Origin: Pseudoneurospora amorphoporcata
Lineage: Eukaryota > Ascomycota > Sordariomycetes > Sordariales > Sordariaceae
DNA: 64,000 nt
Assembly: GCA_033297205.1 (NCBI GenBank)
Contig: MU859067.1
Location: 296,304 to 360,303, forward strand
Direction: 5' to 3'
Below, one piece after another: positions 43,891 through 56,845 of this stretch. Made by a program: the position numbers and the translations under genes. Every line of letters begins with the position of its first letter. Positions within the stretch are counted from its first letter, which is position 1. Below the pieces are notes generated by a model, which saw only the letters and a program-made list of their open reading frames with translations, searched no databases and was not told where the DNA came from.

Positions 43891-46800
43891 GGTAACAAAC
43901 CCGACCCTATACAGAGAACTCGACCAAACCCTATCAAATCGACGAAGCCTCCGCAAATACGCGAGGCAGGCCCGTTAGCTACGGCCAACGCTAACAATAG
44001 CCCAATATCCAACTTCACCCACATAAGGGTCAATGCCAGAGCTACCCTTAATAGTGAACCCGTAGAGGTTTGCATAGATCTAGGCACAGGCAGGACCCTA
44101 ATCGGTCGGCCTTTCCTTTAAACTCTCGAACATTCTATTAAAAAACGAGAGGCTAAAGTGAAAGGAGTAAGCGGCCGGGCAGTAAATATCACCGAGTAGG
44201 CCACATTCAAGGTCTACCTAGAAGGCTTCGACAAAGAAGGGCACCCTACCCTTATAAAGTTTATAAAAGACGCTTAGGTAATTGAGGAGCTGGAGCCTAA
44301 CGTTTTGTTTGGCAACGACTTCTTACACGCTTACGCGGCCAACACGGACTACAAAACTAGCACAATCACCTTCCAGAACCTAAATGATTTTTGCGTCGAC
44401 TTCATTGCTCAAACTAATTTAAAAGTATATACGCGTAGGGTTACTACTATAAAAAAGACTACGATCCTCCTCGGTCAATTAAGATATATTCCCATCCAGT
44501 ACAAACCACTCCCGCTGGGAAGAAATTTCATACTTAATTCGAAGTACGCGGCTGCGGCATACGCGGTCGTTAACGCGAAATCCCCAGCGGTTATATTCGT
44601 TAATAATATAACGGACGGAGTGCTCGTAATCCCCAAGCACTTTCACGTCAGCAGCATCATAGAAGCCACCGACAGCGGCTACTTGGCCTTGTCAGAGGTA
44701 ATAATCGCTAACATAATGGCAAAATCGCCGAAAACGGAATCCTCGCTAAACTGAAAATTTAACGTACCGGCAATTAAGGCTTATAATATTACCGAAGTCC
44801 CATCTAAGCAGCCATCCGATAGGTATAACTATATTAACGATATAACTGACAACGAGATCCTAGCGGAATTCGCCGTAGAAAACGAGAATATAGCCTTCGA
44901 AGTTACTGAGGAGGAGGACGGTATAGTATGGGTAGAAATGCAACGACCCAAGACAACCGAAAAGCAATCTACACTCGGCATTAAGACGTCTAGTAATCTC
45001 CCCGAGAAGGTTACCGACCGAGGCATCTATATTTACGCCAAGGATCCAAGCTTGGTCCGAAAGATTGAGAAGCTCATTAACGACCACCCCGCCCTCTAGG
45101 AAGAAAGAGGAGTCATTAAGATAAACAAGGACGATATAATGCGTGTTCCGCTGGTCGAAGGATAGCAAAATCAGCGTATTAGGGCACGGTCGTATCCGCT
45201 CAGCAAGAAGGATAGGGAAGTATTGAATCAAGTGTTTAGTTCGCTGCACGAGTAAGGTAAGATAGATTGGGTAGACCGGGCTATACCTTTTACCCACCCC
45301 GTCTTCGTAGTCTAGAGAATAGTAAAAGGCTAGTAGAAAGGTCGAATCGTAATAGACCTTCAAGCTCTCAATAAAGTCACAGTGCCAGACAACTATCCCC
45401 TACCCTTGCAGTCAGAGGTTATCGCATCCCTCAGGGGCAAGTACTTTATCACCATCATTAACGCCACAGCCTTCTTCTACCAGTTCAGCGTCTAGCCCCC
45501 TCACCGCAACAAGTTTACACTAATTAGCCCACGGGGATTAGAGCAGCCTAACGTAGCCCTAATAGGGTACAAAAACTCCCCGGCCTTCGTACAACGATTT
45601 ATAAATAGGCTACTAGCGGCATTCGTAAAATTCTATCGTATATTTATCGACGATATCGTCATTTTCTCAGATACTATAGAGGACTACCTTATACATCTAA
45701 AATAGGTATTTTCCCTTTTTTCGTTTAAGAACATTGCGTTATCTCTGAAGAAATCTTTTATCGCCTATCCCAACGTTAAATTGCTCAGTTTTCGGGTTAA
45801 CGCACTAGGTCTATCTACTACGAAGGAACGGCTGGAAGCCTTTCAGAATTTAGAGTTCCCGGACACCTTAAAGGTATTGGAAAGGTACATAGGGGCTTCT
45901 AATTTTATTCGTCATCTCCTTCCTTACTACAGCAAGCTTTCCGAACCACTTCAACTCAGAAAGGTCGAACTTCTCGCGGCAGGGCGCAAGTCGGGAGCAA
46001 TAGCGCCTAGCAACCCAGCTAAAAAGGCCAGTTATTATGCGAAAACGACTTACGAGCTGATAAAGCAAGAACTCAAGTCTTTCCAAGTAGTATAAAAGGC
46101 TATATGTGAGGATATGAAGTTGTATTACTTGGACCCGGATAAACAAGTGTTCTTGTAGGTCGACGGCTCTTTGGAAAGAAGTTATAGAGTTATATTATTC
46201 TACTTAAAGGACGGGTATACTTAGGTCCCTAGTACCCCGATCCTAGCGAATCAGGTCCTCCCTATTATATTCTTAAGTAAGGCTCTAAGCAAGCTAGAGA
46301 TGCGCTACGGCCCATTTAAAATAGAGGTAGCTTACTTCGTTTAGGTAGTTAAGCGGCTGCGAACACTTCTCTATTCATACAACCTTCCAGTTATTGTATT
46401 GACGGACTATACAGCAACTAAGGGCATCTGCGAGCAGACTATTCTAAATACGTTATCTACGGATCGAAGAAACCGTCGCCTAATTAATGTATCAGTGTAT
46501 TTATCCCAGTACGATCAGAAGGTCCACCATATTACCGGTAAGCTCAACTTCGTCCCCGACGCATTGAATCGCCTGCTTGTAAAAGGGGATAGGGAGGGCC
46601 GCTCGGATAAGATACTAATATTAGACTGGGTATAGTTAATAGAATAAGCCTACTTTATTCGAGCGGAGGCGTATATAGATGATATGACTAAGTAAGACTT
46701 CCGGCAAGGGTATAAAGCGGATACTAAATTTAATTACATTATAAACGAGCTTCGAACCTACCGTAGTGCCACCGAGGTCGATGGCGTTATTTCGTATGCC

Positions 46801-48317
46801 GGGTATCCTTTTAAGATCGTAAACGGTTTATTATACTACATTAATCCTAATAAGATAAGAAGGTTATATATACCTAAGAAGATGATCGCTACTATACTGA
46901 GCGCGGTGCATAACGAAAAGCACTATTTCGGAAGGGACCGAATGCTATACAATCTCAAAGAGTACGCTATACCCAAGAAAACGTAGGAAATTAAGGACTA
47001 CGTTCATTACTACCAGACATGCCAGCTCAACCGCACGGATAGAGAGGCTCCTATTGGCGACTACTAATCGGTAAACCTAAAATATATTAAATTAATATAT
47101 ATAATTGCGATCGACTTTATTATAGATCTCCCCAAGGTCCCTACTTCCGGCACCCCCTAGTACCTTCCCGAATTCGATTTCTTCGATACTCTAATGCCGG
47201 TATTGTGCTATATATCTAAGAGAATAAGACTAATCCCCGGATATAGCACTTATACAGTAGAGGACTAGGGTAAGGTATTAGCTCGAAAACTTATCTTAGG
47301 CGATTGGGGCTTCCTACAAACTATTATATTCGATAAAAATAGGAAGTTTACCTCACGGGTCTAAAAAGGAATATAATTAACTTTCGGAACGAAACTATTA
47401 ATAATTATAGCTTACTACCCGTAGGGAAATAGTATAGCCGAGCGACGTAACTAAAACGTCAAGATCGCAATCCGCTTTTATTACTTTATACGACCAGACT
47501 CGAACTAAGTAGAAATCCTACCCAACTTGTAATAAAATATAAATAACGCTTACTCAGGACCTATTAAATCATCCCCGTACGAGCAGCTATTTGGATTCAA
47601 GCTATTAGGACCTCTGGACTTGATTGCGAAAGGAGAAATCGCTCAGATAGCTAGCGATTACGCTGCCCTTCGCGATAGCTTGCGAGAAGACGCCTAATTT
47701 GCTATAGCCTTTGTAGTCGCCAAAGTTAAGAAACGGTACGATAGCAACTATCGTTAGCATTAATTCCAAGTAGGAGATAAGGTGTTCCTAAAGCTTCACA
47801 AGGGATATCATCTCCCGGGACGTCCATCCTGAAAGTTCTCACAACAACGATCTGGACCGTTTACCGTATCAAAGCGAGTGGGCAAATTAGCCTATCTTCT
47901 GGACCTACGCCCCGAAATAGCAGGTATCCACCCTGTCATCTCAGCCGCTCATCTCAAAGCTGCGCCAAAGGAGGACGATCCGTTCGGAAGGACTCAGCCA
48001 CCCCCAAGACCGGTCGAAGACAACCAACGGGACTCTAACGATGACGAGGAATACGAGGTGGAGATCATTCTGAAGCACGTAGAGGACAAGGTCAATGGCA
48101 GATGGAGATACCTAGTCAAATGGCTCGGTTATGGGCATTATCGCAACAAATGGCTGCCCGAGAAGGATCTGCGCAACGCCAGAGAGTTGATTACAGAGTA
48201 CTAGGACCGGTTGGGAGGAATAGAACCCGAAAAGCCCAAGAAGGCCAGAAAGGTACGGTTTACGGATACCCCGAAGGAGAAAGCAGATCACGGAAGAAAC
48301 TTGAGGCTTAGAAAGTG
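43891..48317 (+). pseudogene. Element K pol: protease, RT, RNase H, integrase, chromodomain
   Basis: The protease region is near 44030-44130 (VCIDLGTGRTLIGRPFL; DLG in place of DSG). The RT has IVIDLQALNKVTVPDNYPLP and an intact acidic pair in FIDD (45643-45654), but NATAFFYQF has lost the Asp usually found in the DATAF motif. RNase H and integrase follow (AIDFIIDLPK near 47100; IIFDKNRKF near 47330). The integrase zinc finger is damaged (HYYQTCQ). A chromodomain, YEVEIILKHVEDKVNGRW ... WLGYGHYRNKWLPE, lies at about 48050-48200 in an uninterrupted frame that begins at 47878. Most stops are TAG or TAA at Gln-type positions. Confidence 0.85.
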
Positions 48318-48386
48318 AGAGTATTTATATGTACATTATCAGTTACCACTGAGGACAGTGGCGTTGTTTTCTGTGCGGCCGGTATT

Positions 48387-48680
48387 TAATACTGGATTGG
48401 TATCGCTGGTGTCACATGTTAGAATAGCTGACATGCGCACGTGACAATAGCACGTGATAATGGTTGCGCCACAATTAATTGATCGTGACCACGACCATAG
48501 TCGCGACTATAGGTCGCAACCCTACATGAGTGGGTCTTGTAGATTAGATAAGGCTCGCGCACATATGGTCATCGACCATCGCGAGCTCCCTTCTCTGGAT
48601 CTTTCCGGGATCATTAATCATTATACCTTTCAATTACGATAATACTGTTATTTGTTCCCAATACCCTATCAACGGTATTA
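48387..48680 (+). repeat. 3' LTR of element K (294 bp)
   Basis: Partner of 40246-40539, ending GTATTA just before the second ATTAT target copy. Differences from the 5' LTR are almost all C/T or G/A. Confidence 0.9.
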
Positions 48681-48685
48681 ATTAT

Positions 48686-49100
48686 GTAAAATATTATTAA
48701 TATAGTTTTGAAAAGTATTAGTTATTCTTGATAAACTAAAAGAGTAAACGAACGATTTAAATAGGATAAAGTAGATACCGAACGTTATTAACTATTTATA
48801 CTCTTCTATAATATAAATACAATTAAAGCGGCGATAATATTTAACTTAATAAAAATCTTTATCTTATAAATAACATTAAAATCTTTTTTAATTAACGGGA
48901 ACGGGTAGCGACTTTTGAAAGTAATATTATAATTTTTTTATAGTCTACGCAAATTTTAATACCTCCGCCTAGTTTTTTAAATAATAGGATTTAGAAAATA
49001 GCTTTAAATTATAAAGAATAGATAAAATTATTATAAAAATTATTATTAATTTACTTTTTAATTACGCTAAATTCGTCCAGGTTAAACGCTTTAAATTTTG
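48686..49100 (-). pseudogene. Degraded Gypsy element H, copy 2 (right part)
   Basis: AT-rich RIPed DNA that continues the host interrupted by element K. No frame is readable. It ends at a MULE fragment at 49101. Confidence 0.5.
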
Positions 49101-49460
49101 AGAAGCGCTACTCGCACGTTGGCAAAACTCTACTCGTATGTTGATCTACATTTTTTTCCTATACATAACCCGAACCCGCTCGAAGTTTGCCATAGCAAAT
49201 ATATTCTTTCATAAATTTCGCTAAGCATATCTGGGCATTTCAATCTTTCAAGGTTGCTATGCTATGCCAAGCCTAGATTCTAGACTGCAGCGCACGCACC
49301 CTCAGATTTGCACTCAGACTCAATTCTTACAAGGCATTTATATAGCAATCTTACAAGGTATTTAGTAGCACAGTCGCACTTTTGCATGTCGCATTCAATT
49401 GAGGTCGCCCGATTGAGCTCAATTGAGCTTACTATACTATACTGCACTCTATATTAATCG
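49101..49460. mobile_element. MULE family-2 fragment (left end only)
   Basis: Starts GAGAAGCGCTACTCGCACGT and follows the 20765 copy through TTGCTATGCTATGCCAAG and on to ACTGCACTCTATATTAAT, then stops matching. The right inverted repeat is missing, so the element was cut by a deletion or a later insertion. Confidence 0.8.
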
Positions 49461-49602
49461 ATGAAAGATATACACACATTCAAGTACTACAAAGAGGAAG
49501 CTATTAGGGGATAAAGATAGCTCGCGCGGAAACTCCCAACCTAGATAATAAACCGCTGCTATACGAGGAAGTGCGGGGCCTCTCAGGGTTAGGGAGCCTA
49601 GA
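49461..49602. other. Unassigned 142-bp segment
   Basis: A short, GC-normal piece between the MULE fragment and the LTR of element C. One + frame is open apart from a single TAG and includes ARAETPNLDNKPLLYEEV, so it may be a scrap of a retroelement coding region. I do not recognise it. Confidence 0.35.
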
Positions 49603-50036
49603 TGTTACGAACTTAAGCAAGTTCGTGGGCTAACTAGGCCTGGGAACACAAGCTGCCAAAAGAGGTTAGGCTATACGACTATAGGCCCAGGGCAGGCTCA
49701 CGATGCAAGGTAGGCTCACGACAACAGAAGTGAGCCACGACCATAGAGGTAAGCTGGGCTCACTACATTACGAAGGATCATCTGAAGCATGCAGTATAAA
49801 GGGACGACTGGGGAACTCAGATTGTCAGATAGTTCGCCAGTAGTTAATTGATCTTTATCACCGAGATACGTATAACGCTACTATACTTGTTGTGAACCTT
49901 TTGGCTTCACTGAATAGTACTGATAGTCTTTACCTTCAGCTATCCCACTTAGGCAGATTAAACTGCCGTTCGTCACACGTTGACTACTCCCTTTGGCCTA
50001 TTTCAGATAGTGTACTAAAGGTATCTTCACTTTACC

Positions 50037-51055
50037 ATGTCTTCCTCCGCTGGACTCACCACTTAGGGCGAACTCTTGAACGTTACCGCCGTGCATTAGC
50101 AGCTCAAGGCTATGTAGGACCGCATCAACCAGCTGGAGTCATAGCTCTAGGTCGGATCCGAACGCCCCGAAGCGAAGGAACGCAAGAGAGTTAAGTTGTC
50201 CGCACCTAGGGAGTTTAATGGCTAGTAGGCTACCTTCGTAGGATTCTTAATTTAGATATAAACTTACTTTAACTTCTACGACGACCAGTTTACTACTAAA
50301 TATAAGAAGGTTACCTACGCGGGAACCAGGCTTATAGACAAAGTACTTACTTGGTACGAGCCTATCCTTAAGGACTACTACGAAAACGGAAACCAGGCTT
50401 TGGACTTTACTAAGAAGGTCTTAAACTCTTACGTCGCCTTTACTGAGGCACTCTCTAGGGTCTTTGGAGAAAAGGATGAGACTTGGAGGGCTTAGGAACG
50501 CTTGACCTATCTTCGACAAACTAAATCTGCCTCAGCCTACGCTGCACTCTTTAAGAAGGATGCGCTTCGTAGCAATATTAACGACGACGGGCTAATGTAG
50601 CTGTTTTATAACGGCCTTAAGGATAGAGTCAAGGATGAACTCTACAAGGAGGATCGATTCGATTCTATCGATGCCTATATGGACAAAGCTATCCGCATTG
50701 ATGACTGCTAGTTCTAGCGAGAGTAAGAAAAGAAAGGCAGGACGTCTGCCTTCGTTCCTTTTAAGTCTAGCGGCAATAGTAACAACACTAACAAGAAGCG
50801 GACTTGGGGTATATATATTTTTGGAACTACCTACTTTGGACCTATAGAAATCGACGTTGCACAAGCTAGTTAAGGTAAACGGGACCTCTCTTAGGTTACG
50901 TATTTCAACTATAGGAAGAAAAGGTATATAAAGAAGGATTGCCATGTCCCTAAGTAGTTGAAGTGGAAGAAAGTTGAGGCCGTAGCGGCAGAAGGGGCGA
51001 GGGTAATCGAAATCGCTAGCATCAACTACGACTAGGACGATCTCGAGGATACTAT
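50037..51055 (+). pseudogene. Element C gag, RIPed, interrupted by D
   Basis: The ATG is kept (MSSSAGLTT). The Gag core repeats that of B (LTWYEPILKDYYENG, FNSYVAFTEA-like and GEKDETWRA words), with TAG at many Gln codons. The zinc knuckle near 50910-50950 has lost both leading Cys (TAT codons) but keeps KKDCHVP. D is inserted just after it, with target ACTAT, and the frame goes on at 57163-57818 as the Trp-rich spacer. B and C differ mostly by C/T and G/A changes. The product would be the particle protein; it is not functional. Confidence 0.8.
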
Positions 51056-51367
51056 TGTCACAGGTCTGACGCCCAGTACTAGCATCTGGCACACGGTTAG
51101 CCAGACCACGAGTGCCGGCAATGCACGCCAACCCGGCAAGGGACCGGCAGGCCCAGAGCCCATTAGTCCCCTCTAGCCTCCATACGGTTACATGCTTAGA
51201 CCGTGGGGCTGCCTCAGGCAGTCAGGCACCTATACCAACGCACGGCCTTAAAGGATAGGCGGCAAGGTTCGCCTTACGGGCCAGTCTTTCTTCTCTTTTC
51301 TTCTCGTAGAACCTTAATTGATCATTCTGGTGTCAGCATCTGCGCACTGCTCTGCTGTCCCCTTACA
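51056..51367 (+). repeat. 5' LTR of element D (312 bp)
   Basis: Begins TGTCACAGGTCTGACG and ends CTGTCCCCTTACA. It contains TTCTTCTCTTTTCTTCTCG pyrimidine-rich DNA near 51290, possibly around the RNA start. Confidence 0.92.
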
Positions 51368-51431
51368 TTAGGTTCTACCACTTACAAGGAAGGACTGCCT
51401 GTAGCTGTAAGCGCGGCAACACATTAGCATT

Positions 51432-52781
51432 GGAATAGTTTCTTTTACGGTACCTAACGACAACAACACCGATATCGACATAGAAGAATTTCACGACCCC
51501 CAACCTCCTACCGAGAGAGCTGAAGACACCACCGAAAGTACAGACAGCACCAACGCCACCGGCCTGCTCGGCTTGCTCGCGCGTGCACTGCAGACGAGTC
51601 TCGAGTTTAGGAACAAAGTCAAGTCTATAATTCCTTTTTCTACCTACTCCCAACCTACCCTCAAACCTGCGTTCGACTTTCCTACTAAGCAGCACTCCAG
51701 CAGCAAGAAAGACAAAGAGAAACCCAAGCCTAGAGATAACGACTCCTCTAATAACGACTCCAAACCCTACCGGCGCAAGCCTCTTGACCTTCCCAAGTAG
51801 GACGGCAAGCCTAACACTTTTATATTCTATTACAACAAGCTCATTAAAACGTACAACGCTAATTTCAGGAAAGGCTTGCGTACTGATATAGAAGCGGCCT
51901 AAATTGAAATTCTCAACGTCCTACCCGACGAGAAGCAACAACGCCTCAAAGGGTACTAGACTCACCAAACCCTTACTGGGCAAGAGAACTCGGCCGAATT
52001 GCTTGAACAAATCCGGCAAGTCTTCGAGACCCGCCATACCCAAGATCAGGCACTCGACAACCTCGCTAGGATGCGACAGAAAGATAGCGAACCATTTTCC
52101 GACTTCTACGCTAACTTCGACGACGAACTCTTAAAATCAGGTGGTTACGACTAGGATAGCCGAGCCAAACTTAGCTTCCTCCGTCGCGCTATCAACAAGA
52201 GGTTCAATGATCAGCTCTTTATAATTCAACTATCCAACGACTACCTAACTTGTATGGATCAACTTCAGAATATTACTCGCCAATACAAAAAAACTACTAA
52301 GTTCCAATCCCTCCACTAAGCCTTCCTACAAAAGGGAAGTAATAAAGACCGGCGGTCTACAACATACCTACCCGTCTCATCGGGTATAAGTGCGAGCCCC
52401 CCTAGCTAACGCTAGTCTTCATACGCCCAAAATCCGGCTTCCTCAAGTTCGGCTCCTAGGCATAGCCTTAATACCGACGGTGATATTATTATAACCTCAA
52501 CAAACATTCGAGGAGCTCGAGGCAGTAACACCTCCCAGCGCCGAGCCTATGCCAAATAGGTAACTATAGAGGAGCGTGATAAGCGCAAGGCCGAAGGCTG
52601 TTGCATCCGTTGCGGCGCTACGGGCCATATCATCGCTAAGTATCCCTATCTCCCACCTATCAATCCCCAAAACAATAAGAACGTCCGCGTCCAAGCTACC
52701 TATATAGCCCCGCTATTAGAAGAAGAGGAAGACACCGGAGACGCTCTAAACAACTCCAACGTAAAGCAGGAAAAAGAGTAA
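51432..52781 (+). pseudogene. Element D gag (capsid and zinc knuckle), RIPed
   Basis: A frame with few TAG stops; the first ATG is not certain. The N-terminal part is acidic, then a Ser/Lys/Asp-rich linker (HSSSKKDKEKPKPRDND). The capsid has FIFYYNKLIKTYNANF, ILNVLPDEKQQRL, QALDNLARMRQKDSEPFSDFYANF and LSFLRRAINKRFNDQL. The knuckle near 52598-52640 reads CCIRCGATGHIIAKYP, where the last Cys of CX2CX4HX4C is replaced by Tyr (G-to-A). The frame ends at TAA 52779-52781, just before pol opens in another frame. This protein would form the particle and bind element RNA. Confidence 0.82.
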
Positions 52782-52784
52782 CTC

Positions 52785-55700
52785 CGGTGCAAAATCGGGC
52801 GCCGGAGCCCTCCCTCGAAGTACTAAGCAAAGTAGAAGAGTTTAAGCTACAAATAGAAGTAGAGCCTACTTTAATACCCATTGTTGTTAACTCCACAAAC
52901 CTATTCTACATCCTTATTAATAAAGGCTGCCAATGCTTCGCCGCAATTAGTAAAGATGTTATTAAAGATTTCCAAATCCCCATCGTCCCTATCCAAGGCC
53001 GGCAAGTACGTAGTACTTCAGCCATTATAGAAGGCGCGACTATCCAAGGTATTACACATTTCCTTCTCAAACTACAAAGGAAAATTTCCCCTGCTTATGC
53101 CTATATCGTCCCAGAACTAAAATATCCCATTATTCTAAGCAAGCCGTAGCTCACGGCCAACAAGGCCTACTCTATTCCCCACGAGAAGCGCCTTTGGCAC
53201 GGAGCCACGGAATCCTAGGTTGATCACATTAACCTAAGGAAGCTCGAGCCCTCTCCAATATTGCAAGAGCTTAAAGGAGCGGTCCACGTTATTGCCACCA
53301 CCTTCGTTGGCACGTACAAACGCATTAAGAAGAAATATAGTCGAGACGTCGCAAATACAAACATTTTCACAATTACTATAAAAGATATTAAGAAGGCTCT
53401 AGCCCCCAAAAAAGTCCGTACCAACGAAGAGCTCAAGCAGGTTATCCCGCAGGAGTTTTAGGATCTCCTACCCCTATTCCGGAAGCAAGAGGCCGATCGT
53501 CTCAACAAGCACAAAACGGGTATAGACCTAAAAATAAAACTCAAGAAGGGCCCTGATAGCAAAGATCTACCGCTACCGTACGGCCCGTTATATAGCATGT
53601 CTCGAGAAGAACTCTTAGTACTTAAGAAGACTCTTCGGGACTTATTAAATAAAAGGTTTATCCGAGCTAGCAACTCTAAGGCGGGCGCTCCAGTCCTCTT
53701 CGTCCGGAAGCCCAGTAGTAGTCTCCATTTCTACTATAATTACTGAACTCTCAATGCTATTACCCGTACGGACCGCTACCCCCTACTACTTATCCGTAAA
53801 ACCTTTAGAGTATTGAAAGGTATAACGTAGTATTCGAAAGTAGACGTCGTACAAGCGTTCTATAAAATCCGTATGGCAGAGGGCGAGGAACCTAAAACGG
53901 CATTTTGAACCCGATACAGCTTATTTAAATGGCTAATAGTACCGTTCGGTCTTTACGGTGCTCCAGCAGCCTTCCAGCGGTATATTAATAGTATATTAGG
54001 CGACTACCTTAACAGCTTCTATTCGGCTTATATAGACGACGTCTTAATTTTTACGGACGGTTCTAAAGAGGACCATATAGAGAAGGTCCGGCTAGTACTA
54101 AAACGCCTCCGGGATGCTAGTCTCCACCTGGATCCGGATAAGTACGAGTTCGCTGTTAAGAAGGTTAAGTACTTGGGCTTCATCATTCATATGGGTATCG
54201 GCATTCAGGCCGATCTAAATAAGGTTAAAGCAATCCTTAAATAGGCTGCTCCGGTCTCCTAAAAAGGAGTCCGCAATTTCCTCGGCTTCATTAACTACTA
54301 CTAGATATTTATACCAAACTTCTCATCAATCGCCGCACCGCTTACAACTCTAACGGGCAAAGGTATAACGTTCGAATGGACGGCCGCTTGCGAAGAAGCC
54401 TTCTAATTATTCAAGATTCTTTTTATACAAGCACCGATCCTTATAGAGTGGGACCCAGAACGCCCAACGTTTCTAAAGACCGATTATAGCGGGTTTACCC
54501 TAGGTAGTTGCCTTACCCAAGAGGTTAACGGCCAACGGAAGGTCGTTGCCTTCCACTCCCGGAAGTTAGCTCCAACGGAACGCAATTACCCTATTCATAA
54601 CAAAGAGATGCTCGCTATTATCGACTACTTAAAAGAGTAGCAAGCCGAACTCCGCAACTACAAAACCTTTACTATCCTTACTAATCACTAGAATCTAGAA
54701 TATTTTATAATTCGGCAGCACCTTTCTAAGAGGCAAGCCCATTGGGCTAAATACCTCTCTCGTTTCAATTTCGAACTCCAATACCGCCCGGGCAAGGAAA
54801 CAATCGTCCCAAACGCCTTATCCCGCCGTAACCAAGACCGGCCTACCAACGATAACCGGGAAGCTCGAGACCTCTAACTTATCCCAAACTCCGCATTAAA
54901 GAATTACGTACGTATCTCGGCAATAGGAATACAACGGCACCGGGAGGTAAAGAAGGGTATACGAGTGTTTAAAAATCCGGATTTACAACAACTTTGGGAC
55001 ACCGTCGTTACAAAGGACTCTCTATACCAGCAAGTACTCCAGGCGGTCAAGAACAACGAGCGGGATCTCTCCTCTATAAAATTAAGGCTCCAGATCGCGG
55101 ATTGCTCAGTAGATAACAAAGGCAGATTACGGTATAAAAGCAAGCTCTGGGTTCCCGGAAGCCCGGTAGCAACCGAATCTGAAACTATAAAACTCTCCAA
55201 CTCCGACCGAGAGCTCAACGCCCTCCGCACGAAAATTATCTAGATCACGCACGACTCTCAAGCTCTCAGACACCCAGGAAGAGAGGGCACAATAGCGGCC
55301 CTCACCCGGTATTTTTACTGGCCGTTGCTAAACGCACACGTACGTCAATTTCTTCGCAACTGCCATATCTACGGCTCAGTTAAGCATTAGAGAGACCAAT
55401 AGAGAGGGTTCCTATAACCCTTACCCATCCCAGATCAATTCTTCCCAGAAATCCAAATAGACTTTATTACGGACCTCCCGGAATCAAGAGGCAACACTTG
55501 CCTACTAGTTATTAAAGACCGCCTTAGCAAGAATATTATCTTAGAGCCTATGCCGTCGATAGATGCAAAAACCTACGCCGAAAGATTCCTAAATTGTTTT
55601 ATCCGGCACCACGGCTGGCCACAGTCAATCGTCAATGACAAGGGCTCCAACTAGACTGGCAGGTTCTAGAGAAGACTTTGCGAGGTACTCAGTATTAAGT

Positions 55701-56632
55701 AGTTGCTTAGTACGGCCTACCACCCCCAGACAGACGGCGGACTAGAAAGAATGAACCAAGAAGTCCAAACCTTCTTAAGAGCATATATTAACTAGGCTCA
55801 AAACAACTAGCACGAGTAGTGCCCAATGGCCCAACTGGCAATTAACAGCCGCATCAATACTTCAATCGGCATGTCTCCCTTCTTTGCCGTACACGGCTTC
55901 GACCTAGAAACCGTAGTACCGGTTATCCCCGAGTCCGCTAGAGACTCCCGTATTCTAACTAACGTCCGGGCCCAACAGTTCGTCGAAAAGCTGTCACAAA
56001 TCACAGACATCTACCAAGCTACCATAGCCGTAGCGGCACAAGAACAAGAGAAGTACGCCAACCGCACTCGTCAGCTAGCAGAAAGGTTCCAAGCGGGTGA
56101 TAAAGTTTGGCTGAACCTTAAGAACTACGCCTCCCCGAGACCTAAGAAGAAACTGGATTGGTTGTACGCGAAATATACGGTTTCTCGAGTTCTCTCCCTA
56201 TTAGTTGTAGAACTCACGGGTCTACCGAACAACGTCTATAATATCTTCCACGTTGACCTCCTTCGGAAGGCTGCAGACGACCCACTACCAGGGCAAGTTA
56301 CGGCAGACTATCAACCGCCTCCAGTTCTGGTGGAAGGGGAGGAAGAATACTTCGTAGAGAAAATCTTGTGCGCAGACGGTCCCCCGACGAATAGGAAGGT
56401 CTATGTTAAGTAGAAGGGATATCACAAACTCTCATGGCACCCCCTAGAAGACTTTGCAGAGTCTGAGGCTTTAGAAATCTTCGAAAAGGAGTATAGGGAC
56501 GCCCGAATTAACAACGGACCATCAGATCGTTTCACGAAGAACAAGGTTAAGCGGAAAAAGACGAGGTTAAGCAGAAGAAGCGGTAGGGCGAGCCAAGAGG
56601 CCCCTGCTCTGAAGAGTCACCATGGTCTTTGA
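52785..56632 (+). pseudogene. Element D pol: protease, RT, RNase H, integrase, chromodomain
   Basis: Opens in a different frame from gag, directly after its stop, so a frameshift was probably used. The protease site reads ILINKGCQCFAAIS, with Asn where Asp is expected. The RT has SKVDVVQAFYKIRMAEGEEPKTAF and an intact YIDD (54029-54040). RNase H follows (LKTDYSGFTLG, NYPIHNKEMLAIIDYL), then integrase with IDFITDLPESRG, VNDKGSN and HPQTDGGLERMNQEV (D, D and E retained). The zinc finger has lost one Cys (CHIYGS). A chromodomain, EEEYFVEKILCADG ... LSWHPLEDF, lies at about 56335-56470. Long open stretches remain (54965-55243, 55826-56413), so this copy is less decayed than B or K. Confidence 0.88.
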
Positions 56633-56845
56633 GTACCCCTGACTATGCCGGCCGATAATTCAACCAACCGAATAACATTAAGCCCTGGGACGAGTGAGAG
56701 TGGTGATGGTTCTAGCAATAGTGGTTGTTGACAGGGAGTAAGTAGGAGAGCGAGTCTAGAAGAGGGGGGGATTCTGGGTCTTGTTTAAAAGATGAGGGTA
56801 GTTGCGCGACGCGGTGGTGGCTGGAGGGAGGAAAGGGGGGACTAA

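Larger units (their letters stand above)
40246..48680 (+). mobile_element. Ty3/Gypsy chromovirus 'K', full length, RIPed (8.4 kb)
   Basis: Two 294-bp LTRs (40246-40539 and 48387-48680) with ends TAATAC...GTATTA, flanked by a perfect 5-bp duplication ATTAT (40241-40245 and 48681-48685). By eye the LTRs differ at about 19 sites, nearly all transitions. The order is long leader with hairpins, gag, protease, RT, RNase H, integrase and a chromodomain. It is inserted in degraded Gypsy H, which continues at 48686. Confidence 0.9.
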
